Positions 55,358 through 64,000 of a stretch of 64,000 nt of DNA are shown piece by piece (the first letter of the stretch is position 1; each line of letters starts with the position of its first letter). The position numbers were made by a program, and so were the translations under genes. Location of the stretch: positions 744,001 through 808,000 of the forward strand of contig MBPM02000016.1 of NCBI GenBank assembly GCA_001695595.3, in the 5' to 3' direction. The notes beneath the pieces are model-generated. The model saw only the letters and a list, made by a program, of their open reading frames with translations, ran no database searches and had not been told where the DNA came from. Source of the DNA: Plasmopara viticola (taxonomy: Eukaryota > Oomycota > Peronosporomycetes > Peronosporales > Peronosporaceae).

Positions 55358-56752
55358 TTACAATTCTTCGTGGCCTTCAGGTCTCTCACTTACGTCCTCG
55401 CGGCCACCAAATGCCTCAACTCGAGAAATCTCGTCTTGCAACGCCTGTTGCTCCACCACGTCGCACGCTGCCGGCGTCTCAAAGTGAATGTCGTACTCGC
55501 ACATTGCTCGTTCTTCCACCGACAAGACGCGATTTTGAGCACCACACGATAGTTCTACACGACAGTGACGCTCTTGACCGTTTGCACAAGGTACGCCATG
55601 GTTATAGTCTTGCACGCGTGTAAAGCCGATCGAGTCTTGCCATTGATTCCAGACGCCTAAGCTAATGGGATGTGACACATTTCCATCGCCCCCTTCGCTG
55701 TCATCTATTGTAGCATGTCCAATTTTCGCTTGTCGTTCTGCTTTTTTCCACGACGCATACCAAGGCTCCGTCTGCGAGACGTTTTGAAAAGGACATAGTA
55801 TGATTTCATACTTGCGTGGAATCACATTCGGACCTCCCCCTTTCAATTCTTTCTCGTTCAACGTGTATGAAAAACACTGCCCCACCAGCTCGACGTAAGC
55901 AAGTTTCCAAGTTGCATCTGAAAAGGTGCTGGGGTCAATCACACGACTTTGGACATACGTGAAGTACTGCACTTGACGCAGTCGGTCGTAAAGTTGCTCG
56001 ACTTGTCCAATGCGGTTCGGGTCGTGCTGTAGCCGCTGTTTCAGACCTTCGAACTTTCTTGTCTCTGTCTGATACGTTTCTGAAAGGCGCTTAAAGTCTA
56101 CGTGCAACTGTTCCAATTTATCTGCGGCCTTGATCAAATCTCTTGTCCGATAATCGTGTCCCTTCCGCACGATCTCCAATCTCTCTTGTAGGGTCACGAG
56201 TCGGCGTCTCCACTCGGTCTTGCAACTATTGTCACACACTCCGTCCTTCTCGTCACTGCCATCACAACAGTCACACACCTTGTCGCCTACAAAGGCTAAA
56301 GCCACCATCTTGTCGTCTGCAATACACTTGAAGTCCCGACCAAAGAAGGACGTGTTGGATCGCAGCAATACATTGGAACAAGCCGATGTATTGGGCTCGT
56401 CACTGCCGTCGTCGCAGTCGCAGTAATCGTCGTCCACGAATTCCATTGGCATGGAATCCACACAGATTTCCTGTTTTTTCTCCATATCCTTGTTTTCTCG
56501 ATCATTCTGCTGCTCCAATAGCCCTAAAATGGCCTCATCGTCCATAAAGTCCCAGTCACTTTCGTCCTCGTCTTCGTCCTCAACGTCGTAAGCGAAAGCT
56601 TTGCCATTTTCTTCACGCTTCGAGCTACGAGCAGTCGTTGGAGCCGCTGCTACATTCGACAATTGATTTGACAACGTTATTATGTATACAATGGATGCAA
56701 TCGCAGCAGTGAAGAGAGCAGAGCAGGAACGGCTGGCTGGCTGAGTCGCCAT
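55358..56752 (-). CDS. PRKCSH: Glucosidase II beta subunit (PRKCSH/GTB1-like)
   Basis: Complete single exon, 464 residues, with an N-terminal signal/anchor segment (LFTAAIASIVYIITLSNQL) and a C-terminal HEEL, an HDEL-like ER retention tail. It is the non-catalytic subunit holding glucosidase II in the ER and binding mannose of N-glycans during trimming. After an acidic stretch there are two LDLa-like cysteine/DGSDE modules (CDCDDGSDE and CDCCDGSDE), a coiled-coil of about 100 residues, and the C-terminal mannose-6-phosphate receptor homology domain (YNHGVPCANGQ, CRVELSCGAQNR, CEYDIHFETPAAC). A GTAAGT near the end resembles a splice donor but is read as coding, because the frame continues straight to HEEL and a stop. 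Works in the same pathway as the mannosidase at 24557. Confidence 0.94.
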   Translation of the reverse strand: MATQPASRSCSALFTAAIASIVYIITLSNQLSNVAAAPTTARSSKREENGKAFAYDVEDEDEDESDWDFMDDEAILGLLEQQNDRENKDMEKKQEICVDSMPMEFVDDDYCDCDDGSDEPNTSACSNVLLRSNTSFFGRDFKCIADDKMVALAFVGDKVCDCCDGSDEKDGVCDNSCKTEWRRRLVTLQERLEIVRKGHDYRTRDLIKAADKLEQLHVDFKRLSETYQTETRKFEGLKQRLQHDPNRIGQVEQLYDRLRQVQYFTYVQSRVIDPSTFSDATWKLAYVELVGQCFSYTLNEKELKGGGPNVIPRKYEIILCPFQNVSQTEPWYASWKKAERQAKIGHATIDDSEGGDGNVSHPISLGVWNQWQDSIGFTRVQDYNHGVPCANGQERHCRVELSCGAQNRVLSVEERAMCEYDIHFETPAACDVVEQQALQDEISRVEAFGGREDVSERPEGHEEL

Positions 56753-58008
56753 GGTACAAACACACGTAAGCTGTGTTATGTAAGATTAACAATTAAGCTA
56801 AGATTTACAAGTAAAGTACCAACCTCGAACTACCTTAAATCAAGGTGGGCTTTTATAAAATGGAGCACCTCACCGATATTTATAACGGTGTTGACTTGCT
56901 GCCTGAGAAATTGACTACATTTGCAGCCTCTCCTGCTGCCAAGTGGCTGAGAATGTACCACATCATTTGAGCTCTACAGGCAATGTCTATGCTCTATGCT
57001 CAGGTCGAGAAGGCTCGGTTGTAGTCGTTACTGTTGATTTCAAGCCAGTAAAACATTAGAAACTACCAATTGAGCTGCCTTCATCATTGAGTTGCCTTGG
57101 ACGTGGAATATCAGATGCGCGCAGCGTTCACATTCTTTTGCCTAAAAGGTCAAACTTGAAGTATGGCACTCACTTGTAAAGTAGAATCACCCGAGAGTTT
57201 TGCGCTACAAACTTATGGAGAAGTACTTGTTTTCGGCAAGCTTTAAGCTTTGTCAATTCTAGCGCTTCGCTGTCTGCAAGCAAATTGGTGTGTATCATAT
57301 ATAACTTGAGAAAAACTGACGACCTCGATAAGTGGGAGGTCACTTTGCGAAAAAAAGTCAAGGAGACTGTGATCATGGATGAATTTAAAGTAACCCGATT
57401 TAAAATAAACGCTTTAAATGCAGGCAGAGATGCAATTTTAATAGTTTTACAGGCGGAATATCCACAGACAGGCACACTGTTCCATACTGCCGTCGGTTGG
57501 CTTCTTGGCTTATATACTGGAATTTGTTGACTTGCTGCCTTGATCCATTTCAATAGAACATTCGTTGACGAGCAAGGCAACATAGGAGGGTTTTGTTGCA
57601 GTAAAGTTAATACACATACATAGTTTGCGTCTACGTAAGGATAGCCGACAAAGTGAGCCTCCGTTTCTTCCAAAACCTTTGAAGGGCCGCTGGTAGAAGC
57701 CGCTTTATTAGAAGTAGGGAAGCGCTGTCATTAAAAATTACAAGGGCGTCTTCTTTAGAAGAAGTCAAGTTCCCTGATTGATGTCGTTAGAGTTTACTTG
57801 ACAACCCTTGGAAGAGAAACTAGCAGTACACGCAAATGTATGAGCATAGAAAATATTGCGAGCTCTAGAGATCCGAGAAATTCTGCCTATAAGATATCGC
57901 AGTCCACTAAAATAAGCCGGTGTATTTTAAGAGAGAGCAGCAAAAATGACAGCTTTCGATTGTCCGGCTAATAAAACAGCTCTATACTGTGGTAGCGTAC
58001 GACATTAA
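56753..58008. other. Gene-poor interval
   Basis: Upstream of the glucosidase gene. It holds a 167-codon minus-strand frame (57170-57673) without a recognised domain, signal peptide or splice support. I leave it uncalled. Confidence 0.4.
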
Positions 58009-58334
58009 TGTAATGTAACGTATTACGTTATCGCGTTGCCAAGTTATGCACGTGCTAGGCTCAGTCTGGCTAGTCCACGGCATAGAGTGGTGTCCGCATA
58101 CGTCGGGTCTCGTTCGGCGGGCAGTGCAGCCAGCACCGAGGTCGTGAGGGTCTTCCATTATTTTGCTTAGCTCTGACTTGGTAAGAGCCCAGGTGGCGCC
58201 CGGTGCTGGAGACCGTCGCGTCGAGGGTGAGACTCGTAAGAGACCTGCAGATGCCCGAGAGCACCTGCCCGAAGCGCGCGCGCATTAAGCCCCCGCGCTT
58301 GGAAGGAGGGCGTCACCCCAACCTTTTCCAAGCT
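58009..58334 (-). mobile_element. SINE-like element, copy 3
   Basis: Minus-strand copy of the same repeat as 8992-9316 and 44876-45198, with the same head (AGCTTGGAAAAGGTTGGGGT) and a pentamer tail. It is very close in sequence to copy 2. No flanking target-site duplication could be seen, so this copy is older, was inserted into a related repeat, or has lost one flank. Confidence 0.72.
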
Positions 58335-59300
58335 ATTTTTTTCAAGTACTAGGAATATCATAATTTGCAGCAGTCGTATAGCATAGCAACACTAACAACG
58401 AACTTCTAGCTTTAGCTCGAAGTAAAGGCAAAGCATTATGAGCTCAAATACTAGAACATTCACTTGTACATACGGCCGTACTAGTTTTTGTAAGAAAGGC
58501 CTATGTCGGCCCAAATGACCGCTACTTAGAGCATCCTTGGCCTTCAGAAGAACATCATAATTCTTTCTTTCTGTTATAGATAAACTGACTTGGGTTGGCG
58601 CGCTGTCGTATCCACCCTGTAGCGGAGCAGACCGTCTGCTTCCGTATAACTTGCGATACAACTGCGAAGTCTATCGAGGAACGGCCACTCAACTTTGGCA
58701 TCTTTGACGGAGATGAAAAATCACATCAAAGGCTTTCGATTGGCACATCTTTTGCGTGCCTGACAACACCGCTCGTCAAAAGAATTTCAGTCATGCTGAG
58801 ATGGTATGTGGCCTGCACAAAAGCATTGGCAGAAATAATAAATTTGTTAGACCTGTATTTAACGAGAAAGTTGTATTCTGTAAAGAATGACAGCGACTTC
58901 GCCATTCTTTGAGACAAGTGTGACGTATTTATTGCCATTATCGGGAACGCCTTATTTAATTGATCTGCCAGTGCTTAGGGTCCAGAAGATGCAACGAGAG
59001 GACTCGCTAATAATCGTCCTTATCGAAGTGTACTTATTCGCGGAGATGGCATGGTCGAAAGCGCCTTGAGCGAGACCAAATAGTTCTCACTCGTGCACCA
59101 GAGCCAGAACATGTACCTGCTGCAAATCTTACTTGATGCTATTTAAAGGCTGATTTTTCAGCCTCACTTAATGCTCAATTATAGCAAGTATCTAAGGTCT
59201 TCGTGAGACTCATGCTGTCAGCAATTTACTTGAGTTGCTAGCTGACTAGGCCTTATTGCTCTCGTAACATCTTCATGAGAGCATGGGAGGGCCAAGCCGA
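58335..59300. other. Gene-poor interval
   Basis: No supported gene. The short open frames on both strands have no recognisable domain. Confidence 0.4.
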
Positions 59301-60850
59301 GACGTCTTTCACTTCTCTAAGTATTTGTAGAGATTCTGGCTACTTGCAAAGCAGCCGAGGACTTCGATGAAATTTGCCGCAACGACACATTTGACAATGA
59401 TAATGTGGACCATGTTGGTCCTCATGACCTCAAAAACTTGCCTTAAATGACCCGAAATAGCCTTTAAAATCGATTGATCAGGACATGAACAAATTTCTTG
59501 TCGATAAATGCCCGGACAAAAGTCCGCGACAGCTAAAACAGACAATTGGGGTGCTGAGTAGCCCTTGATGTATTAATAGCCACTTAATACCATGTCGCAA
59601 AGCATACTTTTTTACTATGAATAAATAATCAACTCCGCCATTTGAGATTCGTACAAAAGGCATTGTAGAAGCAAGGTGTACACAGACATATTATCAAGAA
59701 GCACGTCCTAGAAGTGGTTAAGCAGGCTCTGTTGAACTTTTGATTTACTGCAGCCCCAAACTAGTCGTCAATTTTCAAGCACAGAAAGTGGGGGGACCTT
59801 TGCTTCCACATTATGCCTCCTCTATTTTTTTTCAGCAAAGAATGCATCAATGGGCTCACATTGCTCACATGGACCTATTTTTACGTGGCACAAAAGCGAT
59901 TTCATGCCTTACTTTTACATAAAAAACAATTGAGCGTTCATTTCGTAGAGTGCTTACCGGATCACAGGATCTGTGAGCCAAGGAACAGCCTACGCTGTCC
60001 TTCAGTCAAATTAAAAAATGTCCCTGTAAGAAGTGAAGTATGCATTCAAATCATTTCGCTGTGCTACTTAAAGATCACCTATTTTCATTTATCTAAGATG
60101 CTGAAATTCTTAAACCTCCCACGATGCTCCCATTGTAGCATACCTGCTTTGATTCAGCGATTAGTTTATCTTTTGCTGTTACAGTGTACACGCTGCGGAG
60201 TTTTGCAACGCGCATATCCTTATGTATCTGTGCACTGTGCTCTTGCAGACTTATTTTTCCGCCTGCAGAACCTTGTAGTTGCAATTAGTGACGCTTTATC
60301 AGAGTTGTGCGATTCACATGTTGATGCCTGAAATCAGTTTATTCGACCAGCGAAATTTGGCTTAATGCTTAATATAGTGTAAAGCCTCACGTTTACTTTT
60401 GTAAATATTTCAGTCCATTCGTATATCCCAAATTTGCTTTGGGTGTGTATCTATTCAAAGGAGCTATACACCAGCAGGGGTGGGAAATTGACTCGCTCAA
60501 GCCCTGTTGCGCAGCTGTACCCTGTGGCTTTGCCTCGCCAATTGATCAAGGGTTTGTGCTTGTCCATGTCAAGGACATGATATGACTTTGTGTTGTCAAA
60601 ATTATCAACTTCACCGATAGGTCTATCTGATACTAGAACCATCCCATTCATCGAAACAAAACTGATCTGCATTTATTACTCTCTTCTTTAGCATCAGTCG
60701 ATTAGTTTTGTTTGACCGCAATTGTTTGCCGACGCGCAAAGGCTCTCGACGCGCCAGAGTCGATTAAGGCTTAAAGTTGTTTTTAAAGCCTTACACAATC
60801 GTGCGTACGAGCAGCAGTCCACCGACACAGTTTCTTCCCTAAAAAATTGT
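59280..60850 (-). mobile_element. Ty3/gypsy retrotransposon relic B (protease, RT fragments)
   Basis: Minus-strand pol fragments in the normal order. Protease active site ALIDSGASRAFARRQTIAVK lies at about 60715-60775. The end of the protease, with HVLDMDK and INWRGKATGYS, lies at about 60510-60600. Reverse transcriptase has LRQVFEVMRTN, a KCVVAANFIEVLGCF stretch and SSQ at about 59309-59440. Compared with relic A the protease-to-RT spacing (about 1.35 kb) is near the full size expected. Frames carry stops and shifts. The two relics share wording and orientation and are probably one family. LTRs were not recognised. Confidence 0.78.
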
Positions 60851-62905
60851 CAATCTCAAAAGAGCTAAGCTCCTATGATGTGCAATCACCCAGAGCAAAT
60901 TTTTCTTCCAACGGTACTGATGTCGGACAGTTTATTTAGTTTGAGGTTGCCGCTTCTGTGACCAATCCTTTAAAGTTATCAGGTGGGGTGAGAAAATCGC
61001 TTTGTCGGCTACCTGTGGGGTGGCACGAATCATGAGTCTTTGTTTAAAAACGCTTTTGGTTTATTGATACTGAAAGGATACGCGGACATCACCTTGTTGG
61101 TCTTAAAACTACCCAATTCGGAGGAGCAAGCCTGCTAGTGGCAGCTCCTACAAAGCGCAATTTCGTTTGCTCTTCTGTCGCCGCCGGCAGCAATAAAAAA
61201 TAGGCCGTCTATGACCAGTCCCACGGCCATTCGGGCACTGACCAGCTATAATAGCAGGCTATATAAATTTTGAGGAATGCTTACCCCATTTGAAATTAGA
61301 TCTGGGACTCGTATACGTTTTGATCAAAGAATGAAGGTCATATACGTGAATCAAGGAATTTGAAATCAAAGAGCTATAAGACTCGGTGTCAATCCACACT
61401 TAGGTCATGAAAGCAGACTTTCCAAGGGTGACTCGATATCAAGTCTTGCAAGTTAGCTGAAAGAGGCCCTCGCGGTGAATGGTACATTTGCGACAGTATC
61501 TAATAGAACTCATGTGTTGTAGTACGAATTTATCGCTCTTAAGGAGTCATTATTCGCTACTTTATGGCTCCAATGCGTCTTCATACGTCTAAATAAAGAT
61601 ATAAAGGACTGATAGGTGGCCGTTCTACGTCTGAGCGCTAGATAGACTGGTACTAGGATAACTGCTTATGAGTATTAGCTAGGATTACCACATTTGTTGC
61701 AAAATAAAATTGTTGAATATATCAACTACAAGGAAGTATGTAAGTAGCAATATTGCAGAAGAGACAGTTTGGTAGTTTCAGTATAAGACAGTAACACAAG
61801 ACTAAACATTCCTTTAACTATACTTTGTTGGGTTATCTTTCATATGTAGTCATATGACCCGACGTACAGTCTAAGTCCAAGACCCAACTACAACACAATT
61901 GGTGCGCCAACCAAGCTGATCGCCCAAATTAGAAGCATCATTTTCCAATTGCGTATTAGCTTAAAAATGACCTCTTTCTGTGTGTGAGCTCAAAGTCAAA
62001 CGCCGAGTGCCCTTTGCATCAGATTTAGTTGCTTTTTAATTAATTCCACCAAATAAAACTGGTACCATCAAGAAAGACTTTGGGCACGCATATTGTTAAT
62101 AAACTCTAAGGCTATCTCAATAGCCATTTCTACCCCACTTATCGTGAAGCGAAGTTCTGAGCTTCAGTCAGATCGAAGATGAAATCACTTAGCTTCATCG
62201 GCTTAAATTTGATAGTAGGTGCCAATACCGGTGCTACCTGAAACTCGCTTGGAAGAATAGACTTCGATCGTAAAGACGAGCGTTATGACGCGTTCCGGGT
62301 GCTTCGTAGTAGGAATGGCTAAAACTGCGACCGCCTCCTCAATCTCATTGAAGTCAGCAAGTATTCCGAGCAGTGCGAACTGCTCGTTCGACGGATTAGA
62401 GAAAGCGGTTTCATTCGTCTCAAGAAGATGTAGGTAGTCAATCTTAGGGCGCAAAAGTGACCACAAAAATAACCAGGCGTTTCGTGCGGGCGTGCAGGGA
62501 GATAATAAGATTTGAAAAACGATCGCTTGAGGATTGCAGATAATATACTATTTATATCTATGATTAAATGTTAGCGTTACATTGTTTATAAATTTCTCTA
62601 ATCGGTATACCCCACCGGTATATGTACCGCTTGGGCATTGTAAGGTGCTTACACAATCTACTTTATATTAGAATAAAGTATAATTCTAAGTGAGATTCTT
62701 TGTTCCACTATACGTAATAAAGCATTGCAAGTGCATCTGTAAGATTTTTCTTGAGTATACAGTTATAAAGGTTTTTGCCTTTAAGTTTACTAAACAATTA
62801 TTTGCCCATTTACCATCTTATAGAAATTAAAACTGGTACCCGCCCGAAAAAAACATACCTAATGATACGCTTTCTTACAACCAGTAACTCACTTGTCTAG
62901 GAATT
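60851..62905. other. Gene-poor interval upstream of BCP1
   Basis: About 2 kb without a confident gene. It probably contains the gag part or flank of relic B. An 87-codon minus-strand frame at 62203-62466 has coding-like composition but no recognised domain. The last 400 bp are AT-rich and contain the BCP1 promoter. Confidence 0.45.
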
Positions 62906-63865
62906 ATGCCGCCTATAAAGAAGCGCTCACGCGGCTCTGAGAAAGCGTGTAATGGCTTCACGGTTGACCAGAAAGAAGAGAATGGCGGGGAGGAAATGAT
63001 GAAGGAAGACTCTGGTAGCAGTGATAGTGAAAACGATCTCACCTTTGCTGTAAACGACGCCAAGAATGACGACGCTAATTCCGACGACGACATGGACGGC
63101 GGCAAAGCTGCAGCTGATGCCGGTGGCAACATTAGCGTGGAATTCATCTTTTCCGATCCGCGCGAGTCTCACTTTCACAGTGTCAAGCAGTTCTTATTAG
63201 CCTATCTGCCGCCCTCACAGCCTCTCGACGTGTCTGGACTGGCCAACGCCATCGTGGGCCAAGTCACAGCCGGTACCATGGTCTGCGCTGAGGGCGAAGA
63301 TGACGTCTATGGCTTCATCACGGCTCTCAACATTAAAACATTTGCTCACGAGACGAGCATCCAGCAGATCGTGCAGTACTTGACGAAAAAGTGTCCGAGC
63401 GCTGACTTGCCGAAACTACAGCAGATTCTCAGTACCAAGACAGTGGGGCTCTTGATAAATGAGCGAATGGTGAATCTTCCCTACCAACTCGTACCAGCAC
63501 TGCACTCGGCACTGCACCAAGACATTGAGTGGGCAATTGACAATGAAGACACAGACGAGTTGCGCCACAGCTTTAGAATGGAGTATTTTCTCATCTTGGC
63601 CACTTGCACGGAGGAGAAGAATCGCAACAGTATTTCGAAAAAGGGCAAGAAGGTCAAGACTGTGTATGAACAAAGCGTCAAGTTTTTCCACAATTTTGAA
63701 GACGAATTTTTCGAGCAGGAAGCAGAGCTGGTGTTCGCGTTCGACGTCCCATTGTCCGAGCGCGAGCGCATGGAAAAGAGCAGGAAGACTACGGTCGTCA
63801 TGCTAGTTGAGCGCGAAAAGCATAAGGCAGCGCTGGCCACTATCGGGGCCACGCTCAATGTGTAG
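62906..63865 (+). CDS. BCP1: BCP1/BCCIP family protein
   Basis: Complete, single exon, 319 residues. The N-terminus is acidic and low in complexity (KEDSGSSDSENDL, then a DDDMDGG stretch), followed by the BCP1/BCCIP domain. Family wording includes ISVEFIFSDPRESHFHSVKQ, VYGFITALNI, KTVGLLINERMVNLPYQLVP and DIEWAI. Yeast Bcp1 is a nuclear chaperone for Rpl23 and is needed for export of Mss4. Human BCCIP binds BRCA2 and p21 and aids ribosome assembly. Nuclear localisation and ribosome/export roles are inferred from the family. The start ATG at 62906 is the first in frame. No intron is seen. Confidence 0.95.
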   Translation: MPPIKKRSRGSEKACNGFTVDQKEENGGEEMMKEDSGSSDSENDLTFAVNDAKNDDANSDDDMDGGKAAADAGGNISVEFIFSDPRESHFHSVKQFLLAYLPPSQPLDVSGLANAIVGQVTAGTMVCAEGEDDVYGFITALNIKTFAHETSIQQIVQYLTKKCPSADLPKLQQILSTKTVGLLINERMVNLPYQLVPALHSALHQDIEWAIDNEDTDELRHSFRMEYFLILATCTEEKNRNSISKKGKKVKTVYEQSVKFFHNFEDEFFEQEAELVFAFDVPLSERERMEKSRKTTVVMLVEREKHKAALATIGATLNV

Positions 63866-63899
63866 TTAGAATATTTAGCGCAATTTTGGTTAAGCGGCA

Positions 63900-64000
63900 A
63901 TGGAGGCGTTTTATGTTGGCATTAAAGCTTCGTTTATTGTCAAAATTGGACATCATCTCAAAGACGCTGTAATGAATGCAGGTATGTGCAACTATGCCTA
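63900..64000 (+). CDS. First exon of a further gene, truncated by the window end
   Basis: ATG at 63900 opens 27 codons (MEAFYVGIKASFIVKIGHHL, then KDAVMNA) and runs to 63981, where a strong donor, G|GTATGTG, begins. The intron continues past the window end. It lies only 34 bp after the BCP1 stop on the same strand. The product is not identifiable from so little. Confidence rests on the reading frame and the donor only. Confidence 0.4.
   Translation, partial: MEAFYVGIKASFIVKIGHHLKDAVMNAGMCNYA

Noticed and set aside
57170..57673. 167-codon minus-strand open frame
   Set aside because: Long for the base composition, but no motif or homology could be recognised and there is no supporting context.
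59813..60331. 172-codon plus-strand open frame
   Set aside because: Lies antisense within gypsy relic B, so it is a shadow of the decayed pol region.
1..64000. CRISPR arrays, prokaryotic operons, rRNA genes
   Set aside because: None seen. The window is eukaryotic nuclear DNA with spliced genes, and no regularly spaced repeats were found.

Overview
The window looks like nuclear DNA of a plant-pathogenic oomycete (Phytophthora/downy-mildew group). The grounds are: short GT-AG introns of about 60-85 bp; eukaryotic housekeeping genes of stramenopile type; secreted PAN-CAP proteins; two 16-bp matches to the oomycete initiator consensus; Ty3/gypsy relics; and a SINE-like repeat family with target-site duplications. 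The species cannot be fixed from sequence alone.

Layout: gene islands alternate with long gene deserts. 1-916: 5' end of a MAP3K-epsilon/Cdc7-type kinase (minus). 917-8980: desert with a degraded gypsy element (about 6.16-7.22 kb). 8981-9327: SINE copy 1. 9373-12000: tandem pair of secreted PAN-CAP genes (minus). 13205-14674: 6-phosphogluconate dehydrogenase (minus). 14.7-21.7 kb: desert. 21738-24474: two-exon 890-aa membrane protein. 24557-27658: GH38 alpha-mannosidase (minus). 28.6-29.2 kb: small unknown gene. 29518-29898: 99-aa single-pass membrane protein (minus). 30087-31772: serine palmitoyltransferase LCB1 with a one-base frameshift. 31880-32254: CMC1-like twin CX9C protein (minus). 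32909-33964: double-chromodomain protein (minus). 34163-36797: BRCA1-like RING/BRCT protein. 36860-39138: U11/U12-65K (RNPC3) homologue (minus, nine exons). 39272-41035: CDP-diacylglycerol synthase (minus, seven exons). 41.0-48.9 kb: desert with SINE copy 2. 48869-54178: VPS8 (CORVET). 54.4-55.3 kb: MORN-repeat pseudogene. 55358-56752: glucosidase II beta subunit (minus). 56.8-62.9 kb: desert with SINE copy 3 and a second gypsy relic. 62906-63865: BCP1/BCCIP. 63900-63981: first exon of another gene running off the window.

Functionally this is a mix of housekeeping functions: ER and lysosomal glycoprotein processing (glucosidase II beta, alpha-mannosidase), lipid synthesis (LCB1, CDS), endosomal tethering (VPS8), DNA repair and chromatin (BRCA1-like, chromodomain protein), minor spliceosome (RNPC3), and mitochondrial copper/COX assembly (CMC1). 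There is no operon logic. Several neighbours are divergent (the 99-aa protein and LCB1; the chromodomain and BRCA1-like genes) or convergent, with tails under 110 bp apart. I found no wholly new system. The best leads are the SINE-like family, a roughly 53-bp sequence shared between an LCB1 intron and a divergent promoter region, the LCB1 frameshift, a possible 26-nt intron in RNPC3, a GC-AG intron in the CDP-DAG synthase gene, and the PAN-CAP pair.
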